64,000 nt of DNA. Source: Streptomyces sp. DvalAA-43 (GTDB lineage Bacteria; Actinomycetota; Actinomycetes; Streptomycetales; Streptomycetaceae). Below, one piece after another: positions 1-8,318 of the stretch. Below the pieces are notes generated by a model that made no database searches, was not told the origin of the DNA, and was given only the letters and a program-made list of their open reading frames with translations. Position 1 is the stretch's first letter. Every line of letters begins with the position of its first letter. Where the stretch lies: NCBI RefSeq assembly GCF_900091725.1, contig NZ_FMBW01000001.1, forward strand, positions 84,620-148,619. Direction: 5' to 3'. The position numbers and the translations under genes were made by a program.

Positions 1-126
1 AGCCGCGGACGGCAGGGACCGACCGCCGTGACGGGGGGTGGACCGGGCCGGCATGGGTGCGACAGGGGTGCCGACATGTGCACAACCCGGGCACTTGTGG
101 ACCAACAGAGACTCGGAAGAGGTCCG

Positions 127-155
127 TTGACGACGTTCCGGATGATGATCAGTAG
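127..155 (+). promoter_or_regulatory. possible promoter of the eccD-eccB unit
   Basis: TTGACG at 127-132 is followed 17 nt later by CAGTAG (150-155), a weak -10. It would give a leader of about 60 nt before the likely eccD start. The first 225 bases show no gene I can support. Confidence 0.25.
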
Positions 156-225
156 TCTGCATCCGATTCGCCAAGCGCGTCCATGTCGCATCCGACACGT
201 CCCCACGAGAACGCGAGCCCTGACC

Positions 226-1626
226 TTGACCGACAGCTCCGTGGCGGGCCTGTGCCGCCTCACCATACGTGCCCCCGAAAAGACCATCGACCTTGCGGTG
301 CCCGCCGATGTGCCGGTGGCCGATCTCCTTCCCACCGTGCTGCGTTACGCGGGTGAGGAGCTGGAGGAGAACGGCCTCGACCACAGCGGCTGGGTGCTGC
401 AACGGCTGGGCGGCCCGGTCCTGGACGACGAAGGATCCCTGGAGGCCCTCGACCTCAAGGACGGCGAGGTCCTCTACCTGCGCCCGCACACCGACGCCCT
501 GCCCGAAGTACGGCTGGACGACCTGGTCGACGGCATCGCCAGTGTGGTGCGCGACAGGCTGCACGGCTGGACCGCCGACTCCAGCAGGCGGTTGCTGCGC
601 GTGCTGTGCGTCCTGACCCTGCTGGCCGGACTGGCGCTGCTGGCCTGGCCCGGCGGGCCGGTCGGCGTGCGCGCCGTCGGAGCGGGCGCGGTGGGCGCGC
701 TGTTGCTCGCCGGGGCCGCTTCGGCGAGCCGTGCGGTGGGCGACGCGGCCGCCGCCGCGGTCCTCGGCTCGATGGCGAGCCCCTATCTGTCCCTGGCCGG
801 CTGGCTGCTGCCGGGCGGCGACCTGAGCGGCCCGGACATGCACCAGGTGCTGGGTGCCCGGCTGCTGGCGGCGGGGGCCGCCGGGGCGGGTGGTGCCGTG
901 CTGGGGCTCGCCCTCGCGGCCGTGTCCGTGCCGTTCTTCCTGGCGACGGCGGTGTTCTGGTGTGCCGTCGCGCTGGGCGGGGCGCTCGCCGGGCCCGCCG
1001 GTCTGACGATGGACGGCGCGGCGACGGTGCTCGCCGCGCTGGCCGTGATGCTGGGCGGTTTCGTCCCGGCCCTGGCATTCAAGCTCGCGGGCATGCGGAT
1101 GCCCTCGCTGCCGACCAACTCGCAGCAGTTGCAGGAGGGCATCGAGCCCTACGCGGGTGGCGACGTGACGACCCGCACCGAGCTGGCGAGCGGCTGGATG
1201 ACCGCGCTGTACGGGGCCGCGGGCACCGTCTGCGCGGCCAGTCTCCTGGTCCTGGCCGACCACCCGAACCTGCCGGAGACGCTCACCGCCTCGGTGCTCT
1301 CGCTGCTTCTGCTGCTGCACGGGCGCGGCATGGTCAACGTTCCGCAGCGCCTCGCGCTGCTGCTGCCCGGTGTGTGGGGAGCGGCGCTGCTGGTCCTGGC
1401 GCTGGCGGCGACGCTGGCCCCCGCCGAGCGGCCACTGCTGGTGGCGGGGCTCGTGGCGTGCACCGCGTTGCTGGCCATCGTGTCCTGGACGGTGCCGGGG
1501 CGCCGTCTGGTGCCGTACTGGGGCCGCGCGGCCGAACTGCTGCACTCGGCACTGGCGATCAGTCTGCTGCCGCTCGCGCTCTGGGTGCTCGGCGTCTTCG
1601 CCGCGCTCCGGGCGATCAACGGCTGA
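226..1626 (+). CDS. eccD: type VII secretion integral membrane protein EccD
   Basis: The protein is 466 aa from a TTG at 226, giving MTDSSVAGLCRLTIRAP. I chose this start because the reading frame further upstream (from 28) is Arg-rich and does not look like EccD; a GTG at 241 is the alternative. The first ~95 residues form a ubiquitin-like (YukD) domain, visible as alternating beta strands ending in a LYLRP segment. About eleven hydrophobic segments follow, rich in Ala, Leu and Gly. EccD is known as the polytopic subunit of the ESX inner-membrane complex. The gene lies 17 bp before eccB, so the two are probably cotranscribed. The remaining core genes (eccC, eccE, mycP) are not visible and may lie to the left of the window. 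Confidence 0.88.
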   Translation: MTDSSVAGLCRLTIRAPEKTIDLAVPADVPVADLLPTVLRYAGEELEENGLDHSGWVLQRLGGPVLDDEGSLEALDLKDGEVLYLRPHTDALPEVRLDDLVDGIASVVRDRLHGWTADSSRRLLRVLCVLTLLAGLALLAWPGGPVGVRAVGAGAVGALLLAGAASASRAVGDAAAAAVLGSMASPYLSLAGWLLPGGDLSGPDMHQVLGARLLAAGAAGAGGAVLGLALAAVSVPFFLATAVFWCAVALGGALAGPAGLTMDGAATVLAALAVMLGGFVPALAFKLAGMRMPSLPTNSQQLQEGIEPYAGGDVTTRTELASGWMTALYGAAGTVCAASLLVLADHPNLPETLTASVLSLLLLLHGRGMVNVPQRLALLLPGVWGAALLVLALAATLAPAERPLLVAGLVACTALLAIVSWTVPGRRLVPYWGRAAELLHSALAISLLPLALWVLGVFAALRAING

Positions 1627-1643
1627 CCCGGAAGGTATGCGAC

Positions 1644-3197
1644 ATGCAGTCCAAGCGTGACCAAGTCCAGGCGCACACCTTCGTGATGGGCCGGCTGACC
1701 TCGGGGATGCTGCTCGCCGACCCGGACGCCCCGGAGAGCCCACTGGGGCGGACGACCCGCGGCGTGCTGATCGGTGTGGTGATCACCGCGCTGGTGGCCG
1801 CCGGCTCACTGGTGTACGGCTTCATGTCCCCGGGCGGCAACGACGCGTGGCGGGCCTCGGGAACCCTGGTGGTCAACCGGGACACGGGGGCCCGTTACGT
1901 GTACGTGGCGGGCCGGCTGCGCCCGGTGCGCAACTACGCCTCCGCGCTGCTGGTCGGCGAGGGGAAGCTGAAGTCCGAGGACGTGGGTACGGCGTCGCTG
2001 AAGGGCACTCCGGTCGGCGCCCCCGTCGGGATACCGGGCGCGCCGGACTCCGTCCCGGGCCCGGAGGACCTGGAGAGCGACCCGTGGCAGGTGTGCTCGG
2101 TGCTGGCGTCGGAGGCCGGTACGGAGGACTCCGGTGGCTCCCGGAACCCGACGGGCGCGTTCACCGCGCTGGTGGCCGGTGCGCCGGTCGAGGGGCGCGG
2201 GCTGGGCGCCGGGCAGGCCCTGGTGGTGTCGGGGCCGGACCGGACGCGGTACCTGGTCTGGCAGGGCAGCCGGCTGCGGCTGGACCGGGGCGGGAACGCC
2301 GCGGTGTCGCTGGGGTACGGGTCGGTGACGCCCCGGCCGGTGTCCGCCGCGTTCCTGGACGCGTTGGTGCAGGGCCCGGATCTGGTGCCGCCCGCCGTGC
2401 CCGGCCGTGGTGGCGCGGGACCGTCGTTGGGCGGACGGCCGTCGAAGCTGGGGCAGGTGTTCCAGTCCCGCACGCCGGGGGCGGCGCGCCAGTACTACCT
2501 GCTGCGCAAGGAGGGCCTGGTCCCGTTGACGGAGACCGGGGCGGCGCTGGCGCTCGGTGACGCGGCCACCCGTGACGCGGCGTACGGGGGTGCGGCGCCC
2601 GTCGCGGCGGTGGTCGGTGCGGCCGAGGTGAAGGCCCGACTGGCGCCCGGCACGGACGGCAGCGAGCCGGTTCCGGCCGTCCTGCCCGCGAAGCCGCCGC
2701 GCGCCGAACCCGTACCGGCGGGCTGGGCCGCCTGTGCCCGGGTGCGGCCGGACCGCGGGGACGGTACCCGGGTGACCGGTGCGCTGGTTCCGCTCACCGC
2801 GCTCCCGCCGGCCTCCGCCGCCTCGCCGGAGAACATCGCCGCGGCCTGTCTGCCGGTCGACGCGACGACGGTGCGCCCAGGGCACGGCGCACTGGTCAAG
2901 GCGCTCGGCGCGGGTGGTACCGATGTCGGCTCCACCACCTATTTCGTCGCCGACAACGGGGTGAAGTACCGGCTTCTGTCCCAGGCGGCGCAGAAGGCGC
3001 TGGGGTACGACGGCGCGGCCGCCCAGGCGCTTCCGTCGCCGATCCTGGCCATGCTGCCGTCCGGCCCCGACCTGAGCCCGGAGGCGGCCGCGGCGGGACG
3101 CGGCGTGGGCACGACGGCGCCCTCGTGCCCGCGAGGAGAGGAAAAAGCGGAGGGCCATCAAGGCAACAGAACATTGCCTTCCGGTAAAGGAAGTTGA
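1644..3197 (+). CDS. eccB: type VII secretion protein EccB
   Basis: The protein is 517 aa from ATG 1644 (MQSKRDQVQAHTFVMGRLTS), a characteristic EccB N-terminus. One transmembrane helix spans about residues 38-60 (GVLIGVVITALVAAGSLVYG), followed by a large extracytoplasmic domain that repeats beta-rich segments such as RYLVWQGSRLRL and KYRLLSQAAQKALGY, as in the EccB periplasmic R1-R4 core. EccB is a single-pass subunit of the ESX membrane complex. The C-terminus (about 40 residues) is low-complexity and basic. A small hairpin (AAGGCAA/TTGCCTT at 3160-3180) sits at the end of the gene and may limit read-through. Confidence 0.9.
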   Translation: MQSKRDQVQAHTFVMGRLTSGMLLADPDAPESPLGRTTRGVLIGVVITALVAAGSLVYGFMSPGGNDAWRASGTLVVNRDTGARYVYVAGRLRPVRNYASALLVGEGKLKSEDVGTASLKGTPVGAPVGIPGAPDSVPGPEDLESDPWQVCSVLASEAGTEDSGGSRNPTGAFTALVAGAPVEGRGLGAGQALVVSGPDRTRYLVWQGSRLRLDRGGNAAVSLGYGSVTPRPVSAAFLDALVQGPDLVPPAVPGRGGAGPSLGGRPSKLGQVFQSRTPGAARQYYLLRKEGLVPLTETGAALALGDAATRDAAYGGAAPVAAVVGAAEVKARLAPGTDGSEPVPAVLPAKPPRAEPVPAGWAACARVRPDRGDGTRVTGALVPLTALPPASAASPENIAAACLPVDATTVRPGHGALVKALGAGGTDVGSTTYFVADNGVKYRLLSQAAQKALGYDGAAAQALPSPILAMLPSGPDLSPEAAAAGRGVGTTAPSCPRGEEKAEGHQGNRTLPSGKGS

Positions 3198-3235
3198 GTA
3201 ATCCTCAGGAAAAGCTCAGATGCCGCCACGGGTCA

Positions 3236-3265
3236 TTGAGGACACCGTCGATCTGATCATAGGAT
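3236..3265 (+). promoter_or_regulatory. promoter for the WXG100 gene cluster
   Basis: TTGAGG (3236-3241), an 18-nt spacer and TAGGAT (3260-3265) form a good housekeeping-type promoter about 35 nt before the GTG start at 3300. It suggests that the small substrates can be expressed separately from eccD-eccB. Confidence 0.5.
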
Positions 3266-3299
3266 CACGGCCATCCAGCAGTTGAGCATGGGAGACACC

Positions 3300-3665
3300 G
3301 TGGCAGACGCAGGCGCTCAGGCGGGACCGGGCGGCAACCTCCAGCAGTCGAGCGAGAGCTCGACCCGGAACGGCATTCAGGCCCTTGAGGCCGCCTACAG
3401 CGGAATCCTCAAGTCCCGCCAGGACGTCGACAACACCCGCAACAACCTGAGCAAGGGCTACCAGGGCAGCGACGGCGGCCAGTACGGCGCCCTGCTGAAG
3501 CAGTGGGACGACCAGGTCAACATCATCCTCCGTAACCTGGAGGACATGGTCGACAAGCTCAACACGAGCCTGGTGGAGCACGGCAAGACGCAGGGATCGT
3601 CCAACGACGCGATCAACCAGGCGTACAGCGCCTCGCAGAAGGCGTTCGACGACCTCATGGCGTAG
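3300..3665 (+). CDS. WXG100-like ESX protein
   Basis: The protein is 121 aa. The GTG at 3300 is preferred because GGGAGA lies 4-5 nt upstream; an ATG at 3288 and a TTG at 3282 are also in frame. It is predicted all-helical, with two long helices around a turn containing GYQGSDGGQYG at about residue 50, where classical members carry W-X-G. Length, helix-turn-helix shape and position next to eccB support an ESX substrate or chaperone. The absence of the Trp means it is probably the partner of the true WYG-containing protein downstream, as in EsxA/EsxB heterodimers (inference). Confidence 0.78.
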   Translation: MADAGAQAGPGGNLQQSSESSTRNGIQALEAAYSGILKSRQDVDNTRNNLSKGYQGSDGGQYGALLKQWDDQVNIILRNLEDMVDKLNTSLVEHGKTQGSSNDAINQAYSASQKAFDDLMA

Positions 3666-3773
3666 GGCCGCCCCGGACGGCGTCGCCCCGCCGTCCATCC
3701 CGCCGGCCGTCCGGCACCCCTCGCCGCCACCGCGGCGGGGCATCGTTCCCAGGCAGTGAAGCGAGGTCTCCCG

Positions 3774-4097
3774 ATGCCCGACAACCTGACAGACGGTTAC
3801 ATCCTGGTCGATTACGGCCACATGAACAACGCCGGCGACGACATGGTCCGCCAGACCCAGGCGATCGCCCGGACCCTCTCGTCCCTGGAGGCGGAGCTCG
3901 CCGAGCTGCGCAAGACGTGGTACGGCTCCGACGCCGACACCTACCGTCAGAAGCAGGCCGCCTGGGACCAGGCGGTGAAGAACATGGAGACGCTGCTCAA
4001 CTCGCACGCGGCCCTGCTGAACGACATCTCGGGCAACTACAAGTACAGCGAGAACTCGCTGTCACAGATGTGGTCCGAGATCGCCATCGGCCGCTGA
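3774..4097 (+). CDS. WXG100 family ESX protein
   Basis: The protein is 107 aa from ATG 3774 with a GAGGT ribosome-binding site. It carries a WYG turn (KTWYGSDADTYRQ) midway between two amphipathic helices, the hallmark of WXG100 proteins. These are exported as dimers through the ESX channel or dimerise with larger substrates. It follows the YQG-type protein by 108 bp and precedes a further small ESX gene by 13 bp. No C-terminal YxxxD/E export signal is obvious. Confidence 0.85.
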   Translation: MPDNLTDGYILVDYGHMNNAGDDMVRQTQAIARTLSSLEAELAELRKTWYGSDADTYRQKQAAWDQAVKNMETLLNSHAALLNDISGNYKYSENSLSQMWSEIAIGR

Positions 4098-4110
4098 GCG
4101 AGGGCACCCG

Positions 4111-4551
4111 ATGGCCGATCTGACCCACCTCGACGGCAAGAGCCTCAAGTCGTTCGCCGAGAACGACGTCACGGAATTCCAGACGGCGCTGGACAAGATC
4201 CGCCTGGACGACCCCAACGGCCTCAAGGCGCTCAAGAGCATCCTCGACGGGCGCACCTCGCCCACCACGCTCCAGCAGGACCCGGCGCTGGCCATCGGAC
4301 TGCTGGGGACGGACGACAGTGTGCACGGCCAGTCCCTGGTGAAGGCGGTCAAGACGGCGGCGGGTTCGGTCGACGCGATCTTCGAGAGTCAGCAGACGCT
4401 CTTCAAGCACATCAAGAGCGACCTGCTGACGACCATCGAGAAACTGCTCAGCACCCAGGGCAAGAGCCTCGAATCGATCGACGGTGCCGCGCTGCTCGAC
4501 ATCTTCTCGGACGTGGACAAGGACCTGAGCCCGACCACCACGACCACCTGA
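4111..4551 (+). CDS. small type VII secretion-associated protein, function unknown
   Basis: The protein is 146 aa, starting 13 bp after the WXG100 gene. It is predicted helical and acidic, with no Cys, and ends in a short Asp/Thr-rich tail (DKDLSPTTTTT). I see no named domain. Size, helical content and tight placement in the ESX cluster suggest a secreted helical protein or substrate chaperone. A family search with the segment at residues 20-130 would decide. Confidence 0.65.
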   Translation: MADLTHLDGKSLKSFAENDVTEFQTALDKIRLDDPNGLKALKSILDGRTSPTTLQQDPALAIGLLGTDDSVHGQSLVKAVKTAAGSVDAIFESQQTLFKHIKSDLLTTIEKLLSTQGKSLESIDGAALLDIFSDVDKDLSPTTTTT

Positions 4552-4627
4552 GAGGCAGTCGGGCGAACTCCGGCAGCCTCTGGCCCCGGCCGCCCCCCAC
4601 GGGGGGCGGTCCCTCTCCGGCGATCTG

Positions 4628-4652
4628 CCCGGACCGCCCCCGGCGGTCCGGG
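4628..4652 (+). terminator. GC-rich hairpin, possible attenuator
   Basis: An 11-bp perfect stem (CCCGGACCGCC/GGCGGTCCGGG) with a 3-nt loop lies in the 175-bp gap between two ESX genes. A second C/G hairpin lies just upstream at about 4590-4610. Neither has a T-tract, so partial termination or mRNA processing is more likely than full termination. Confidence 0.45.
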
Positions 4653-4726
4653 CCGACCCGTCTCCGTACAGACTCCTCTCCGTCCGCCCCGCCCCGCACC
4701 TCTTCCTCGCCCCCGGAGCGTTCCGC

Positions 4727-7444
4727 ATGTCGACCCCGACTTCACAGAACTACGACGCCGACGACTACTGGGGGCAGGCCGTCACCAAGCTCACCGGCTA
4801 TCCGATGCCCAGCCGGAAGGGCCTGTTCACCGGCCTGAGCAGCAAGGAGAAGAGCCCGCTCTTCCGGATGAGCCTGGACAAGATCGGTGTCCAGTCGGTG
4901 GTGGACGCGGCGAAGCAGGGGTCGCTGAAGAGTTCGGGCCAGGACTACGACCTGTACTTCTACAGCAACAAGGACGGCCGGGTGTCGATGTACCACGCCC
5001 GGCTGGTCTTCATCGGCTCCTTCATGTCGGAGAACGGGCGCAGCCGGGGGCTGGAGGCCAATGAGTCCCTGTCCGGCGGCAAGTACAAGGGTGCGTACGG
5101 CGACGACTTCGACATCGGCCCCCTGGGCCAGTACATGGGAGGGCCGGGGGCGGCCCTGGCTGCTCTGATAGGCGCGAAGACCACGCAGGGGGCCTCCTTC
5201 AACGGCGCCTCGGTCCCGGACGCCAATGTGGTGGATCTCAATTCCTTCCAGCACACCGCCCAGGCCTTCGACCGGGCCGCCCAGTTCTTCGTGGACCAGA
5301 CGGAGGTCCTCGCGGGGTGGGAGAAGTCGCTGGGAAGCGAGCAGTCCTCCTGGAAGGGCCAGGCGGCGGGAATCTTCTGGCAGCTGGTCCATCAGCTCAA
5401 TGGAAACTACGACAACTACAAGCAGCAGCTGGGCGCGGGCGGCACGTTCGACGCCGTCGGGGACCCCGCGTTCACTCCGAAGTCCAATCACTCCAAACAG
5501 CTGATGGCCGCACAGCAGACGCTGCTGACCCAGGGGACGTCCCTGCAGACGGCGTGGAACGCGTGGATGGGGCGCAACGAGCACGACCCGCACTACTTCC
5601 TGATCAAGGTCCTGAACGACATCCTGACCTGGTTGACGGAGCACAACATCCCGTTCATCACGTCGACGACCATCCAGGGCAACGCCGTCAACCCCAACTC
5701 CACCACGACGTACTCCACCAAGGAGGGTTTCCAGGAAGCCCACCCGGGCTACGGCGACCTCACCGACATCCAGAACTGGGCCAAGGTGGGCGAGGAGGCC
5801 GTACGGCAGTGGAACGAGTTCATCGATACGCCGCACCCGGACATCGAGGGGCTCCAGCTCGGCCTGAACGGCACGGCGCAGAAGGTGCTGTCCGACCTCA
5901 ACAATGCCTGGATCGACGCCACCACACCGTTCCAGACGCCGCTCACCACCAAGAACACCGGGTCGCTGACGGAGTTCTACACCAAGGAGAAGACCGACAA
6001 GGCCAAGGAGGAGACGGACAAGAACAACAGGGATCTCAACTCGGCCCTGGATGACCTCAACAAGGGCATCAATGACATGGGGAACAACGTCAGCAAGTCC
6101 CTCAACGACTTCGGTGGCGGGCCGGACGGACTGAAGGACCTGCTCAACAATCCCCGGACGACGGACCTCAACCCCGGTGGGGGCCCCGGTCTCGACGACA
6201 AGACCGGCAAGGACCTGGTCAACGACCTCAATCCCGGCAACGGGGACAAGACTCCGGGCAACGGCGACACGACGCATACGGGCCCGTTGAACCCGCTGTT
6301 CCCCGGACCCAACACCCCCAACCCTTCGGTCACCGCGCCCGACGGCACCACCGTCCAGCTCAACAAGGACCGCAACCCGGTCATGACGTTCCCCAACGGT
6401 GACAGGGCGACGTACGACCCGAAGACCGGGAAGTACACCGTCACTCCGAAGGACGGCAAGCCCACGGTCCACGACCTCAACCCGGGCCAGAGCGTGACCA
6501 ACCCGGACGGCAGTGTCACCAAGCTGAACAAGGACGGCACGCTCACCACCACGCACAAGGACGGCAGCAAGCAGATCGTCGATCCGGAGACCGGCAAGGT
6601 CACCAACATCGACAAGAACGGCAAGGAGACGGTCAGCGATCTCAACCCCAAGAACGAATTCCAGTGGCCCCCCAACCCCAAGACCCACTTCACCCCGCCG
6701 CCGACCCACCAGGACCTCAACCACAACCTGAATCATGATCTGACCCGGGATCTGAATCGCGATCTCGACAGGAGCCTGCGCGACCTCAACCGGGATCTCC
6801 ATCACGATCTCAATTCCCTCGGCGGGAACTCCCACTCGCTGAACAACTCCTCGTCCTCCGGTGGCGGTCGGCACCGGTCCGGCGGAAGCGACTACGAGGA
6901 GTACGACAACACCTTCCACCCGGGCGGAACGCTCGGGGCACCGCCCGGCACCGCGGCAGCCCCGCCTCCCACCACCGAGCTGGGCACGGGGCCGGGCACG
7001 GGCACGGGATCCGACCAGGACGGCTCCACCCCGCTCAACCCCGCGGGCAGCATGGGCGGCATGGGCATGGGTGGCATGGGCATGGGCGGGATGGGCATGG
7101 GCGGGATGGGCATGGGCGGGATGGGCGGCGGCATGGGGGGTGGCGGGCAGGCCGGCGGTTCGTCGGGCGAACGCGTCCGCAACGTCCTGGCGGAGAACGG
7201 CACCGGCGCCCGGGGCGGATCGTCCCGTACCAGTGGCCGACGCGGTGCCGAGGAGGAGCGCAGCGCCCGCAGGACCCGCACTGCCACCAGCTCCACAGCC
7301 GCAGCCGGCGGCGTCGCGGGCGCCACCCAGGGCGGGCAGGCGACCGGCAGCAGCGGTGAGCGCGACCGGGTGCACTGGGTGGCCGAGGACGAGGACGTGT
7401 GGGGCGCGGAAGAGGGCGGCACACCCACGGTGGTCGGACGGTGA
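4727..7444 (+). CDS. AAWKG-type large ESX-associated protein
   Basis: The protein is 905 aa. The N-terminal ~400 residues (NYDADDYWGQAVTKLTGYP onward) are helical, and a WKG turn (EQSSWKGQAAG at about residue 205) resembles WXG-type folds; AAWKG-type proteins of this size are common in Streptomyces ESX loci. From about residue 430 the protein is a natively disordered stalk with many DLN motifs (DLNHNLNHDLTRDLNRDLDRSL) and NPDG/DKNGK beta-like repeats. A Gly-Met tract (repeats of GMGMGG, about residues 775-805) and a basic, Ser-rich tail follow. It is probably surface-exposed or exported. Its stop codon overlaps the next start (GTGA), so the two are translationally coupled. Confidence 0.72.
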   Translation: MSTPTSQNYDADDYWGQAVTKLTGYPMPSRKGLFTGLSSKEKSPLFRMSLDKIGVQSVVDAAKQGSLKSSGQDYDLYFYSNKDGRVSMYHARLVFIGSFMSENGRSRGLEANESLSGGKYKGAYGDDFDIGPLGQYMGGPGAALAALIGAKTTQGASFNGASVPDANVVDLNSFQHTAQAFDRAAQFFVDQTEVLAGWEKSLGSEQSSWKGQAAGIFWQLVHQLNGNYDNYKQQLGAGGTFDAVGDPAFTPKSNHSKQLMAAQQTLLTQGTSLQTAWNAWMGRNEHDPHYFLIKVLNDILTWLTEHNIPFITSTTIQGNAVNPNSTTTYSTKEGFQEAHPGYGDLTDIQNWAKVGEEAVRQWNEFIDTPHPDIEGLQLGLNGTAQKVLSDLNNAWIDATTPFQTPLTTKNTGSLTEFYTKEKTDKAKEETDKNNRDLNSALDDLNKGINDMGNNVSKSLNDFGGGPDGLKDLLNNPRTTDLNPGGGPGLDDKTGKDLVNDLNPGNGDKTPGNGDTTHTGPLNPLFPGPNTPNPSVTAPDGTTVQLNKDRNPVMTFPNGDRATYDPKTGKYTVTPKDGKPTVHDLNPGQSVTNPDGSVTKLNKDGTLTTTHKDGSKQIVDPETGKVTNIDKNGKETVSDLNPKNEFQWPPNPKTHFTPPPTHQDLNHNLNHDLTRDLNRDLDRSLRDLNRDLHHDLNSLGGNSHSLNNSSSSGGGRHRSGGSDYEEYDNTFHPGGTLGAPPGTAAAPPPTTELGTGPGTGTGSDQDGSTPLNPAGSMGGMGMGGMGMGGMGMGGMGMGGMGGGMGGGGQAGGSSGERVRNVLAENGTGARGGSSRTSGRRGAEEERSARRTRTATSSTAAAGGVAGATQGGQATGSSGERDRVHWVAEDEDVWGAEEGGTPTVVGR

Positions 7445-7947
7445 GCGGCGCGGTGAACGAGTCGTCGGAGAATTCGGGGCGCGGCGAGACATCGCCGTAC
7501 GCCCGGTCCGTGGAGGCCCGGCTCGCCACGGCGATGGCGGAGCTGGAGGCCACCGAGAAGGGCGTGGCGAAGGCCGAGGCCGAACTGCGGCAGGCCACCC
7601 GCACCATCCGGTCGGCCGACCGGTCGGTGGAGGTCACCGTGGGTCCCCAGGGCGAGCTGACCGCCCTGCGGTTCCTGGCGGAGAAGTACCGGACCATGTC
7701 GCCCGGTGAGCTGTCCGGGTCCGTGCTGGAGGCGTTCGGGCGTGCGCGCATGGAGATGGCCCGGCATGTGATGCAGACCTTCGAGCCGTTCACCCGGCCG
7801 AGCACCGCCGTGCCCGAACTCACCGGCGTGGACGTCGACTGGGCGAAGATCTTCGGCCCGGAGGTACTCCAGGATCCGGACGACCTGGCCCGGCAGGGCT
7901 CGGGGCACCGCCTGCGTGACGAGATAGACGAGGACGAGGAGCGCTGA
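7441..7947 (+). CDS. YbaB/EbfC-like protein of the ESX locus
   Basis: The protein is 168 aa from GTG 7441, which overlaps the stop codon of the preceding gene (GTGA). A coiled-coil helix (about residues 20-60) leads into a three-stranded segment (SVEVTVGPQGELTALRF) and a helix, the YbaB pattern. An acidic tail (DEIDEDEER) ends the protein. Classical YbaB proteins are nucleoid-associated dimers; actinobacterial ESX loci often carry a longer relative of unclear role. The downstream gene starts 7 bp after its stop. Confidence 0.72.
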   Translation: MSGAVNESSENSGRGETSPYARSVEARLATAMAELEATEKGVAKAEAELRQATRTIRSADRSVEVTVGPQGELTALRFLAEKYRTMSPGELSGSVLEAFGRARMEMARHVMQTFEPFTRPSTAVPELTGVDVDWAKIFGPEVLQDPDDLARQGSGHRLRDEIDEDEER

Positions 7948-7954
7948 ACACCCC

Positions 7955-8299
7955 ATGAGCGACGAGTATTTCGCCGAGCCGGCCCGTATCCAGGCCGGAC
8001 TGCGCCAGATGTTCTCGATCAGCTCGTCGTTCGGGTCGATGGTGGACGACTTCGTCGCCGACGTCCGTGCGACGCGCGACTGGCCGGGCCAGGACGACAG
8101 CTTCGCCCTGGAGGTCATCCCCCAGGAGCAGAAGGAGCGGGAGAGCTGCACCGACACCTCGATCGCGCTGTCCGAAGCGGTGAGCGGGATCTCCCACGGA
8201 ACGTCGGTCAACCTGACCTCGATCCTCTCCAACCAGAGCAACATCCTGGACTCCATCCAGGATCACCGGATCAGAACCAACAACAGCGGCAAGCGCTGA
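7955..8299 (+). CDS. small helical ESX-associated protein
   Basis: The protein is 114 aa, starting 7 bp after the YbaB-like gene and ending 19 bp before the giant gene. It is predicted to have two helices with a WPGQDDSFA turn at about residues 43-51, which could be a WXG variant (W-P-G). Size and position are those of a secretion partner that docks with the N-terminal helical domain of the giant protein encoded next to it. That pairing is inference. Confidence 0.65.
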   Translation: MSDEYFAEPARIQAGLRQMFSISSSFGSMVDDFVADVRATRDWPGQDDSFALEVIPQEQKERESCTDTSIALSEAVSGISHGTSVNLTSILSNQSNILDSIQDHRIRTNNSGKR

Positions 8300-8318
8300 C
8301 GGCAGAGAGCACGGCCCC

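Noticed and set aside
4742..7492. 916-codon - strand reading frame opposite the AAWKG gene
   Set aside because: A GC-driven shadow; the + strand frame has a WKG motif, repeats and coupled neighbours.
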